Shown here: positions 16,838 through 23,230 of the stretch, piece by piece | Numbering within the stretch: the stretch's first letter is position 1 | How the letters are laid out: every line of letters begins with the position of its first letter | IMG/VR virus record: IMGVR_UViG_3300021165_004471 | Coordinates: 1-26,296 of that record | DNA: 26,296 bases | Source of the DNA: a virus | Direction: 5' to 3' (one strand) | Position numbers and translations under genes: made by a program | Notes under the pieces: model-generated | What the model was told of the DNA's origin: nothing | The model's input: the letters and a program-made list of their open reading frames with translations, nothing else | Databases searched by the model: none

Positions 16838-16845
16838 TATAAATA
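16838..16845 (+). promoter_or_regulatory. T4-type late promoter TATAAATA
   Basis: A perfect plus-strand TATAAATA in the 36-nt gap after gp4, 21 nt before the next ATG at 16867. A TTTAGGG stretch (about 16847-16853) in the leader may serve as ribosome binding site. Confidence 0.7.
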
Positions 16846-16866
16846 GTTTAGGGAATTTCTACGATT

Positions 16867-17499
16867 ATGGATAATATACAACAGTTTGTTGCATTGATTG
16901 CAAATAAAGGAGGAGTCGCTAAAAAAAATCGTTTTAGAATTAGGATATATTTGAACAATGAATTGGCGCCACTTTCGGCATCAGGTGACGGAGGTCGTGA
17001 TATGTCCTTGCTATGTGAAAGCGCAAGTTTTCCAAGTAAAACAATAACTTCAATTGATTATAGCATTTGGCGCAATCCTATAAAAATACCAACAGGTTTT
17101 ACCAATGAAGATGTCACAGTTGTTTTCCACTTAACAAATGATTATTACATTAAAAATATATTTGACTTATGGTTAAATTCAATAGTTGATGTTGATACGT
17201 ATTTTGCTGCGTATGATACAAAATTTAAAACTACGGTGGAAATTTTTCAACTTGACGAACAAGATCGTGCAGTTTATGGTGTGACATTAAAAGATGCATA
17301 TCCAATTTCAATGAGTGCTGTTGAATTGGATAATACAGTAACTAACGTTACTCAAAAATTAACAGTTGATTTTACATATAGCACATGGGTTCCAGCCGGT
17401 AAGGATAAACTTGATAGTATTGATACTTACACTGGTGATATTAATTTTACTCCGGACGAACAACCTAATAATCCAAATTTTGACGCAGTTCTTTCTTAA
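16867..17499 (+). CDS. Tail-tube-fold protein, likely gp54-like baseplate tail tube initiator
   Basis: The 210-residue protein has the arrangement of gp19/gp54 tube proteins: NRFRIRIYLN (about residues 22-31), LCESASFPSKTITSIDYSIW (about 49-68), NEDVTVVFHLTNDYYIKNIF then DLWLNSIVD, and a closing GVTLKDAYPISMSAVELD followed by LTVDFTYSTW. These correspond to the first strand, the P-loop with 'SFPS', the central beta-helix-strand and the C-terminal strand of the tube fold. T4 gp19 has 163 residues and gp54 320. Position between gp48/gp4 and gp26/tape measure favours gp54 (T4 order 26, 51, 27, 28, 29, 48, 54) over the major tube protein, which in T4 sits beside the sheath gene. An acidic/Pro C-terminus (about 190-210) follows. 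The tube fold is confident; the choice between gp54 and gp19 is not. Confidence 0.7.
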   Translation: MDNIQQFVALIANKGGVAKKNRFRIRIYLNNELAPLSASGDGGRDMSLLCESASFPSKTITSIDYSIWRNPIKIPTGFTNEDVTVVFHLTNDYYIKNIFDLWLNSIVDVDTYFAAYDTKFKTTVEIFQLDEQDRAVYGVTLKDAYPISMSAVELDNTVTNVTQKLTVDFTYSTWVPAGKDKLDSIDTYTGDINFTPDEQPNNPNFDAVLS

Positions 17500-17547
17500 A
17501 TGACTTGAAATTTTACCATATATAGTATTACAACAAAACAATAAATT

Positions 17548-18255
17548 ATGCCATTACCAATCCTAGAATCGTCCAAGTACACCGTAATAATTCCTTCAAC
17601 AGGAAAAACAATTGAATATCGTCCGTTTCTTGTTAAGGAGGAAAAAATACTCTTAATCGCGCAAGAATCAAATGATTCAACTCAAATGTTTTCATCAATG
17701 AAAGAAATTATTCGTTCGTGTACATTTGAAAAACTTGATGTTGATTCCATTACAAGTTATGACCTTGAATATATTTTCTTAAAACTTCGTTCAAAAAGTA
17801 TTGGTGAAGTTAGTGATATAAACTTGGAATGTTCTGAGTGCAAAACATTAAATCCTGTCAGCATTGTTATTGATGAAATTGAAGTTAAAATTGATCCGAA
17901 AGCAAGTAAAACCGTAATGTTAACTGAAACAGTCGGTGTTAACTTACGTCATATTCGTGTTAAAGATATGGCGCAATTGTCGGATGATAAAAAACCACAA
18001 AGTGAAATTATCAATAATGTTGTTATGGCTTCCATTGAATCCATTTTTGATGCAGACACCGTTTATCCTAGTGACAAATCAACACCTGCGGAATTAACCA
18101 CATTTATCAATTCATTAAATCGTGAGCAAATGGGAAAAATTGAAAAGTTCATTGAATCAACACCTAAGGTTCAAAAAGATATTGACTTTAAATGCTCAAG
18201 TTGTGGCCACGATAACAGCATTAATGTTTCCGGCACACAATCTTTTTTCGTATAA
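17548..18255 (+). CDS. gp26: gp26-like baseplate hub / tail assembly chaperone (zero-frame product)
   Basis: The 235-residue protein belongs to the T4 gp26/gp51 type (T4_baseplate family): PLPILESSKYTVIIPSTGK, EYRPFLVKEEKILLIAQES, SMKEIIRSCTF, SYDLEYIFLKLRSKSIGE. It has two CxxC pairs, Cys95-x-x-Cys98 and Cys216-x-x-Cys219, which could together hold a zinc ion. T4 gp26 has 208 residues. It lies directly before the tape measure gene, the place occupied by tail assembly chaperones such as lambda G. The zero frame ends TCT TTT TTC GTA TAA, and the TTTTTTC there is a canonical -1 slippery heptamer leading into an open frame of 60 codons. The 48-nt gap upstream has no clear late promoter, so it is probably transcribed from 16838. 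The role in hub or tape-measure assembly is inferred. Confidence 0.82.
   Translation: MPLPILESSKYTVIIPSTGKTIEYRPFLVKEEKILLIAQESNDSTQMFSSMKEIIRSCTFEKLDVDSITSYDLEYIFLKLRSKSIGEVSDINLECSECKTLNPVSIVIDEIEVKIDPKASKTVMLTETVGVNLRHIRVKDMAQLSDDKKPQSEIINNVVMASIESIFDADTVYPSDKSTPAELTTFINSLNREQMGKIEKFIESTPKVQKDIDFKCSSCGHDNSINVSGTQSFFV
18243..18249 (+). promoter_or_regulatory. -1 ribosomal frameshift slippery site TTTTTTC
   Basis: The heptamer T-TTT-TTC is in the correct register with the gp26 codons (TCT|TTT|TTC) for tandem slippage. It sits inside the only window (18225-18255) where the gp26 frame and the downstream -1 frame overlap without stops. The zero-frame stop TAA is two codons later. I see no strong downstream hairpin. 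Confidence 0.75.
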
Positions 18256-18431
18256 GCCTCTCGCATGAATCATTGGCAAATTACTATCAAACTAATTTTG
18301 CTTTAATGCAACATCACAAATACAGTTTAAGTGAGCTTGAAGGCATGATGCCATGGGAGAGGGAAATTTACGTCAGCTTGCTATCAAACTATATTAAAGA
18401 GGAAGAATTAAAGCAGAAAAATAATAAATAG
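18249..18431 (+). CDS. -1 frame C-terminal extension of gp26 (gp51 / lambda GT-like)
   Basis: Reading the -1 frame from the slip gives 60 codons ending with TAG at 18429-18431. It begins RISLSHESLANYYQTNFALM and continues with YSLSELEGMMPWEREIYVSL and IKEEELKQKNNK. The pattern 'SHESLANYY...NFALM..H.YSLSELE.MMPWEREIYV.LL...IKEEE' is strongly protein-like and resembles the T-part of tail assembly chaperones in tailed phages. No start codon exists before the conserved part; the first in-frame ATG (18306) would drop the SHESLANYY segment. The natural product is therefore a 294-residue gp26-extension fusion. In T4, genes 26 and 51 are neighbours, so this may be the gp51 counterpart. The frameshift has to be tested by experiment; a separate 41-residue protein from 18306 is the alternative. 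Confidence 0.72.
   Translation, partial: RISLSHESLANYYQTNFALMQHHKYSLSELEGMMPWEREIYVSLLSNYIKEEELKQKNNK
18423..18430 (+). promoter_or_regulatory. Possible late promoter variant AATAAATA
   Basis: One base from TATAAATA, 6 nt before the tape measure ATG (18437). It overlaps the last codons of the -1 extension. In this AT-rich DNA the match alone is weak evidence, and the tape measure could also be read from the upstream promoter. Confidence 0.35.
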
Positions 18432-18436
18432 TATAT

Positions 18437-21013
18437 ATGGCCGATACAGCACCTATAACAGAAACAGGAAAGGCTTTAGCTCAAATTTCAGCACAATTAG
18501 CGTCCTCGAAAGATGGCGGTTACTTGCAAGCAATAGCAACTAAACTTAATGCCAAGTCGGGAAGCGCCCAAAATGATCCTTTTGCTGGATTTAAAATACC
18601 GCAACTTACAGATATTGCAAAAGGTTTGACGTTCGGTTTGGCTCCTGGGCTGATTAAAAAATCGGTGGCAGGAATGCAAATATTCATGGAATCATTGAAT
18701 GCAATGGACATTGATGATGTTGAAAAATCCAGCAAGATAATACAATTGGTTGATGGGTATAGTACTGCCATTAGAAATTTTGGGGAAATCCCTTGGATGA
18801 AAGCATTCAAAGGAACATTTTTATTAGAAAAATTTACAGACAGATTTAAAAAAATTGGAGCTGTTTTGGGAAGTAGAGAAAACATAAATGCACTAATACC
18901 GTTTAAAAACTTTGCGATGTCTTTTGGTATACCATTAAAACTTATAGGAACCGCATTATCATCCTTTGCTAAAATACAATGGACTTCTGTCTTTATAAGT
19001 ACAATCTTTTTGAATAAAATAATGTCCTCATTGGCAAAAATGGGTAATACCTTTGGTCAAAATCAAGGAACTTTTGAAAAAATGGGTGAGATAATGGAAA
19101 AGTTTACAACTCCATTAGAACAATTCATAACAGCGTTTAACAATATGAAATTTGTTAAAATGTTTATTGGAGTAAAAGTTTTGGAAAAAATCATAGCTCC
19201 TTTGGTAAATGTTGCAAAGGGTATTTCAAAAAATAAAAAAATACTTGAAAGATTTGGAGCAACATTAAATGTCTTTGCCACACCATTAAAGAAGTTTGTA
19301 ACGGCGTTTAACAATATGAAATTTGTTAAAATGTTTATCGGAGTAAAAGTTTTGGAAAAAATTATTCAACCTTTGGTAAATGTTGCAAAGGCTGTTTCTA
19401 AAAATAAACAAACGTTCGAGCGATTTGGAGAAACATTATCCAAAATTACCGAACCATTAAAAGTGTTTGGTGAAACGTTTGATAAAATTGGCAATGCATT
19501 ACTTAAAGCTTCCGTTTCATTACTAATAGTTTCCGGATCGTTAGTACTGGCAGCATTTGGCTTAAAACAAATTGGAGAAATTAATTTGGAACAAGCTGTT
19601 GCGGGTATTGTTACGTTAGGAGTTATGGTGGGAGCGGTATACGGTTTATCCAAGATCGCAGAGAAAGCGATAAAAGGTGCTGCAGCATTGGCAATCGTTG
19701 CTGGATCATTAGGACTGGCCGCGCTATCTTTAAAATTATTCGCCGGCATTGAATGGCCCGCGTTGGGGAAAGCTGGTGCAGCTTTGGGCGGGTTGGTAAC
19801 TGCATTGGCATTAATAGGTGTAATTATGATGGGCCCACTTGGTGCAGGACTTTTAACGGGAGTGGCAGCTTTGGCTATTGTTGGTCTTGCTATGATACCA
19901 TTTGCTGCAGGTATGGCAATATTAGGTGCTGTAAATTGGAAAGGTTTTGATGGTATATTGGGTGCGATTGCAAGCCTTGCCGCTGGATTATTTTTGTTAT
20001 CGGTTGGAGTTCCCGCACTGGTACTATCAGCAATTGCGATCATACCATTTGCATTAGGTATGGCAATATTAAGTGCGGTAAACTGGGATTCAATTACAAA
20101 AAGCGGTGCGGCATTAACAGCCCTAGGTGAAGGAGTTGGCAACATAAGCTTCTTTGCTCTTGCAAAAGCCGCATTAGGTATAATACCATTTGCCGCAAGT
20201 ATTGTTGCATTAAGATTGGCCGTTGGTAAAGATAATAAAATATCTACATTTTTAGAAAAATTCAATAAAGGTTTAAAAGATTTAAAAGGTGAATCTTTAT
20301 TGCTGGCGGCCAAAGGCATATTGGCATTATCCGGTGCTCTTGTTGCATTTGCAGGAGCACAAGTTGTAGCAGGTATTGGAAACTTAGTAGGCAAAATACT
20401 ACGTTTTGGTGGAGATGGTCCTATTGAACAACTTATAAAATTGGCAAAACATGGTTACAATTTAAGTATTCTTGGTACTGGTGTTAAAGATCTTGCCGCA
20501 GGCCTTAAAACATTAACTGGAATTGACAGCGAACTTGATATTCTAGATAATTTGGCCGATAGGTTTAAAGGATTTGACGCACTTGATCCTACAGGAATTA
20601 AAGCTTTTGCCGAAGGTCTCAATGTGCTTGTCACTGCACTTACCGCATTGTCTCAATTGGATGGTAAATTGTCTGTTCTTGATCAAATACCTTTTGATAA
20701 ACTTAAAAGTTTAAGTGAATCAATAAAACCAGGAGCTCCATTAATTCAAATTGTAAACGGTCTTAAAGAATCCGAACAATCAAAAGAAACCTCGATGCTA
20801 TTACAAAAAGGTATTCAATCAAACGCACCAACGGTAGGAGCTCAATTAAGAGAATCAGGCTCCTCAATGAATTCGTCAACAATAATTGTTAATAATAATA
20901 ACGGTGGTAATGTTACCAACAACAGTTCATCATCAAGTAATGTGAACAACAACGGTTCGGTTAACACTCCTATTATTACGGCAAGCGGAAGTGGAATGTT
21001 TATCGCTGAATAA
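18437..21013 (+). CDS. gp29: Tail tape measure protein (gp29-like)
   Basis: This 858-residue protein follows the gp26/extension pair as tape measures do. It has a long helical N-terminal part, a strongly hydrophobic Gly/Ala-rich middle (about residues 360-610, including ALAIVGLAMIPFAAGMAILG and AIAIIPFALGMAILSAVNW), and a C-terminal tail rich in Asn, Gly and Ser (NNNNGGNVTNNSSSSSN). An almost identical 57-residue unit occurs twice in tandem (about residues 232-288 and 289-345), containing AFNNMKFVKMFIGVKVLEKI. T4 gp29 has about 590 residues, so this tail may be longer; at the usual 1.5 angstrom per residue the protein would span roughly 130 nm. The hydrophobic segments may interact with the inner membrane after injection. 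I cannot align it to T4 gp29; the call rests on features and order. Confidence 0.8.
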   Translation: MADTAPITETGKALAQISAQLASSKDGGYLQAIATKLNAKSGSAQNDPFAGFKIPQLTDIAKGLTFGLAPGLIKKSVAGMQIFMESLNAMDIDDVEKSSKIIQLVDGYSTAIRNFGEIPWMKAFKGTFLLEKFTDRFKKIGAVLGSRENINALIPFKNFAMSFGIPLKLIGTALSSFAKIQWTSVFISTIFLNKIMSSLAKMGNTFGQNQGTFEKMGEIMEKFTTPLEQFITAFNNMKFVKMFIGVKVLEKIIAPLVNVAKGISKNKKILERFGATLNVFATPLKKFVTAFNNMKFVKMFIGVKVLEKIIQPLVNVAKAVSKNKQTFERFGETLSKITEPLKVFGETFDKIGNALLKASVSLLIVSGSLVLAAFGLKQIGEINLEQAVAGIVTLGVMVGAVYGLSKIAEKAIKGAAALAIVAGSLGLAALSLKLFAGIEWPALGKAGAALGGLVTALALIGVIMMGPLGAGLLTGVAALAIVGLAMIPFAAGMAILGAVNWKGFDGILGAIASLAAGLFLLSVGVPALVLSAIAIIPFALGMAILSAVNWDSITKSGAALTALGEGVGNISFFALAKAALGIIPFAASIVALRLAVGKDNKISTFLEKFNKGLKDLKGESLLLAAKGILALSGALVAFAGAQVVAGIGNLVGKILRFGGDGPIEQLIKLAKHGYNLSILGTGVKDLAAGLKTLTGIDSELDILDNLADRFKGFDALDPTGIKAFAEGLNVLVTALTALSQLDGKLSVLDQIPFDKLKSLSESIKPGAPLIQIVNGLKESEQSKETSMLLQKGIQSNAPTVGAQLRESGSSMNSSTIIVNNNNGGNVTNNSSSSSNVNNNGSVNTPIITASGSGMFIAE
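19130..19400 (+). repeat. Tandem duplication within the tape measure gene
   Basis: About 100 bp from 19130 recur almost unchanged from 19301, an offset of 171 bp (57 codons). Both copies encode TAFNNMKFVKMFIGVKVLEKI followed by PLVNVAK. Differences are few and mostly silent, so the duplication looks recent or is kept similar by recombination. Confidence 0.85.
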
Positions 21014-21016
21014 CAT

Positions 21017-21277
21017 ATGCCAAAAATTTCAAGAATAGGAATTGATACAGCAGGCGGATTGATATTATCAAATGTTGCATCATGCCAAGTGTACATTAAT
21101 GGCGCAGAGGCCGTTTTGAAAGGCGCTATTGTACAACCTCACGGTGATCATTCAAATAGTACTATGGTCGGATCCAGCGGATCTGTGTTTATAAATGGAC
21201 TTGGTGTTGTGCGCCAAGGAGATGCAGCAAGTTGCGGTCACGTTGCAACAGGTACCGCACAAACATCGGCCGCTTAA
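21017..21277 (+). CDS. PAAR-repeat spike tip protein (gp5.4-like)
   Basis: The protein has 86 residues, close to T4 gp5.4 (97). It starts MPKISRIGIDTAGG and contains the PAAR features: GAIVQPHGDH (His42 and His45), SVFINGLGVVRQGD and CGHVATG (Cys73 and His75). These three His and one Cys are in the right places to hold the metal ion near the point of the cone. PAAR proteins cap the beta-helix needle of contractile phages and type VI secretion systems. It follows the tape measure after 3 nt, away from the needle gene itself. The stop overlaps the stop of the opposing glutaredoxin-like gene by 3 bases, so the two genes end tail to tail with no room for a terminator between them. Confidence 0.92.
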   Translation: MPKISRIGIDTAGGLILSNVASCQVYINGAEAVLKGAIVQPHGDHSNSTMVGSSGSVFINGLGVVRQGDAASCGHVATGTAQTSAA

Positions 21278-21543
21278 TTTTCCATTCCGTAGACCAGATC
21301 AAACAATTGAATGTGGCTTAATATTCCTCCGCATTGTCGGATCAGTACATCATTTTCATATATCAACGTTGATGGAATATCAATCAGCTTTTTTTCCAAA
21401 ATCATATGAAAGTTACGTTCATTATCAATGTCGATAATTTTGTACGATACATCATTTCGAAGAGAACAAAAATGTTCAAGCAAGCAATGATAGTTACTAC
21501 AATCCTTGCAATTTAAAATACTGTATACTTCGATCTTAATCAT
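21274..21543 (-). CDS. Glutaredoxin/thioredoxin-like protein
   Basis: The 89-residue protein shows a thioredoxin-fold pattern: a first strand MIKIEVYSIL, then the active site Cys12-Lys-Asp-Cys15, later IPSTLIYEN with the conserved cis-proline at Pro57, and CGG at residues 71-73. T4 encodes the comparable small redox protein NrdC, which gives electrons to ribonucleotide reductase; whether this one does the same is unknown. It is read toward the PAAR gene and is separated from gp32 by a perfect hairpin at 21552-21584. A GATAAATA late promoter variant overlaps that hairpin, 23 nt before the ATG. It could be a late gene next to an early one. Confidence 0.75.
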   Translation of the reverse strand: MIKIEVYSILNCKDCSNYHCLLEHFCSLRNDVSYKIIDIDNERNFHMILEKKLIDIPSTLIYENDVLIRQCGGILSHIQLFDLVYGMEN

Positions 21544-21551
21544 ATGCTAAA

Positions 21552-21584
21552 TTGGCGGTATGATTTTATTTATCATACCGCCAA
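21552..21584 (-). terminator. Perfect 13-bp hairpin after gp32, probable terminator
   Basis: Arms TTGGCGGTATGAT (21552-21564) and ATCATACCGCCAA (21572-21584) are perfectly complementary, with a 7-nt loop. On the minus strand the second arm ends in CCAA followed by TTTAGC, a short T run. It lies 26 nt after the gp32 stop. The T run is short for a strong intrinsic terminator, so it may partly work as an mRNA 3' end protector. Confidence 0.7.
21567..21574 (-). promoter_or_regulatory. Late promoter variant GATAAATA in the hairpin loop
   Basis: The minus strand reads GATAAATA across the loop and start of one arm of the hairpin. It ends 23 nt before the glutaredoxin-like ATG. One mismatch to TATAAATA; could simply reflect loop composition. 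Confidence 0.4.
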
Positions 21585-21609
21585 AACGTTCAGATGTTTA
21601 AAAGATTAA

Positions 21610-22524
21610 TCAGCCTTGTGCAAGTTTTGCAAAATAGCTTAATGAATCATCTTCTTCCTCGTCCTCAACTGGAGCATTATATGTTGATTCAACGGCAACA
21701 TTTTCAGGTGCTTCGGATGCACGAGAAGTTGAAGCGTGAGTGTTTTCATAAACAGGTTTGGTGTCAACGGTTGCACCTGCGGCTTCAGCACCAATAACTT
21801 CAATAAGTTTGCGCTTAAGGTCTGCATAACTTTTATATTTTGCAGGGTCAATAAAATCCGCAAGTGAATAAAGTTGTCCATAAATTTCTTCCAAACGTGC
21901 TTCATCACCGTCAAACAATTCGCTTGGCTTGTCAAATTCACTTTTGTCATAATTACGATAACCTTCAACATTACGAATTTTAAGCTTAAAGTTGCAACCT
22001 GTCCAAAAATCAAACGGATTGATTGGTTGTTCATCTTGAAATTGTGGTTGCATAACATCCATAATCTTATCAAAGATTTTTTTACCAAATTTGTACAGCA
22101 CAACCTTACCTTCATTTTGAGGATTTGCAGGATCACTGACAACAAGCGCATTAACAATGTAATGCAGTCGGCGTTTGCGATCACGAGCAATTTCCTTATC
22201 AGATTCAACACCACTGTTCCAAAGCAAGCTGTTTGCTTCGCTGACAGGATCGGGTGCGCCAATGCTGGTAAGACTGTTTTCAATGTACCAACGTCCAGTT
22301 GGTCCTTTAAATCCATGATCCCAAAAACGGACCCATGGTAGATCTTCACCTTCCTTTGCAGGAAGAAAACGAAGAATTGCATAACCGTTTCCGGCTTTAT
22401 CAACAGCTGGAGCCCACAGACGATCATCGCCATAGGACTTGGTTGCTCCTGATACTTTTTCCGCGGCATTGACAAGTTTATCAATTGCGGCGGAACGATT
22501 TTGTTTTAGTTGTTCGAATGACAT
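21610..22524 (-). CDS. gp32: Single-stranded DNA-binding protein gp32
   Basis: The 304 residues match T4 gp32 (301) along most of the length: SFEQLKQNRSAAIDKL at the N-terminus, YAILRFLPAKEGEDLPWVRFWDHG, TGRWYIEN (77-83), ALVVSDPANPQNEGKVVLYK followed by FGKKIFDKIM, and an acidic C-tail around 286-293 ending SYFAKLAQG, which in T4 recruits replication partners. A basic RKRR at 116-119 fits the T4 LAST-type motif region. The zinc-binding His-Cys3 set of T4 gp32 is absent: residues 84-110, where it would be, hold no cysteine, and the only cysteine is Cys177. gp32 coats ssDNA and coordinates replication and recombination. It has a sigma70-like promoter and a 59-nt leader with repeats that suggest autogenous control. 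Confidence 0.95.
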   Translation of the reverse strand: MSFEQLKQNRSAAIDKLVNAAEKVSGATKSYGDDRLWAPAVDKAGNGYAILRFLPAKEGEDLPWVRFWDHGFKGPTGRWYIENSLTSIGAPDPVSEANSLLWNSGVESDKEIARDRKRRLHYIVNALVVSDPANPQNEGKVVLYKFGKKIFDKIMDVMQPQFQDEQPINPFDFWTGCNFKLKIRNVEGYRNYDKSEFDKPSELFDGDEARLEEIYGQLYSLADFIDPAKYKSYADLKRKLIEVIGAEAAGATVDTKPVYENTHASTSRASEAPENVAVESTYNAPVEDEEEDDSLSYFAKLAQG

Positions 22525-22583
22525 AGTTTTACAGTGTATTGTTTGTGTTGTATTGTTATTTGTTTGTGTTGTGGGTTGTCCAC
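22525..22583 (-). promoter_or_regulatory. gp32 mRNA leader: 5' hairpin plus repeated A/C-rich tract
   Basis: The predicted transcript starts near 22583 with GTGGACAACCCAC, a small stem (GTGG/CCAC). It is followed by about 45 nt made almost only of A, C and a few U. Inside it a 13-nt unit ACAACACAAACAA occurs twice (22560-22572 and 22539-22551), 21 nt apart. No Shine-Dalgarno sequence is visible. The layout resembles the T4 gp32 autogenous operator (folded 5' site followed by unstructured repeats), though the sequence differs. Confidence 0.55.
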
Positions 22584-22589
22584 TTGTGT

Positions 22590-22618
22590 ATTATACATTA
22601 TGTGCTTACATTTGTAAA
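22590..22618 (-). promoter_or_regulatory. Host sigma70-like promoter for gp32
   Basis: Minus strand: -35 TTTACA (22613-22618), 17-nt spacer, -10 TATAAT (22590-22595). The -10 is a perfect match and the -35 has one mismatch to TTGACA. The -35 lies within a small palindrome TTACA-AA-TGTAA. It overlaps the end of gp59, so gp32 can be expressed apart from the upstream operon. Confidence 0.75.
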
Positions 22619-23230
22619 CATATTTAATATAATATTTTTGTATTTTTCAAAGTTCACTTCTGAACGAAGAAAAGGTTTGTATTTAATAATCTTATGGTTT
22701 ATATCGCAATATATTCCAAGAGGATCACTAAAAGTTTTTGCATTGTTTGTGTAATGAACCAAGGTATCAAGCACAACCAATGATTCCAAGCAAATGGCAT
22801 TTGATTGGTATAGTTTATATATACCAGGAATTTTTCCAACCGGCGATGAAACAAATGCATCGTCAAAATTGGCATAGTTGTCTCGCAACGTTGCCATATC
22901 ACTTTTAAAGCGATAGCTTAATGCTTGTATCGAGCATAAGTATTCATCATAACAACTTTTGCTCATGTTGGATATCCAAGTCTTATCACGCAAAATGTTG
23001 GATAAAAAATAAAGAATCAAATCATTCTTTTTAGGATATGTTCGTGCCAATTTTTCAAATTCATATTTGTTGCGATGACTTAAAAATTTTTCCTTTTTAA
23101 GCCGTGGCCCTTTAAAGTTAAATTTAAAAGCATCATAACTTGAATCCTTTTTAAAATGTAAGCACATGGAAGTATAGATGCTCCATACTTCAAACGGACT
23201 GATATTTGTTTCTGCGCTTAATGTTATCAA
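22598..23230 (-). CDS. gp59: Helicase loader gp59
   Basis: The 210-residue protein is close in length to T4 gp59 (217) and aligns by eye: SSYDAFKFNFKGPRLKKEKF corresponds to T4 'KYDVIKYNW......YQ', HRNKYEFEKLARTYPKK to 'RRDKYFFQKLSEKYK', and KLYQSNAICLESLVVLDTLV to 'KLLQSNIISFETFILLDSFL'. gp59 loads the gp41 helicase on gp32-coated forks, and it lies between gp33 and gp32 as in T4. The reading frame starts with TTG at 23228-23230; the first ATG would remove 21 residues of the matching N-terminus, so I accept TTG. The start overlaps the gp33 stop (TTGA), which indicates coupled translation. Confidence 0.88.
   Translation of the reverse strand: MITLSAETNISPFEVWSIYTSMCLHFKKDSSYDAFKFNFKGPRLKKEKFLSHRNKYEFEKLARTYPKKNDLILYFLSNILRDKTWISNMSKSCYDEYLCSIQALSYRFKSDMATLRDNYANFDDAFVSSPVGKIPGIYKLYQSNAICLESLVVLDTLVHYTNNAKTFSDPLGIYCDINHKIIKYKPFLRSEVNFEKYKNIILNMFTNVST

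Noticed and set aside
18250-18285. Stimulatory hairpin after the slippery site
   Set aside because: Only a 3-4 bp GCC/GGC pairing can be drawn by eye, too weak to claim; the frameshift case rests on the heptamer and the open frame.
19366-20394. 342-codon open frame on the minus strand
   Set aside because: Fully antisense to the tape measure gene; its Ala/Pro/Asn-rich composition is what the reverse complement of the Gly/Ala-rich hydrophobic coding sequence gives. No promoter or start context.
21639-22484. 281-codon open frame on the minus strand
   Set aside because: Same strand as gp32 in another frame; gp32 is unmistakable here and the alternative product is low-complexity with no family pattern.
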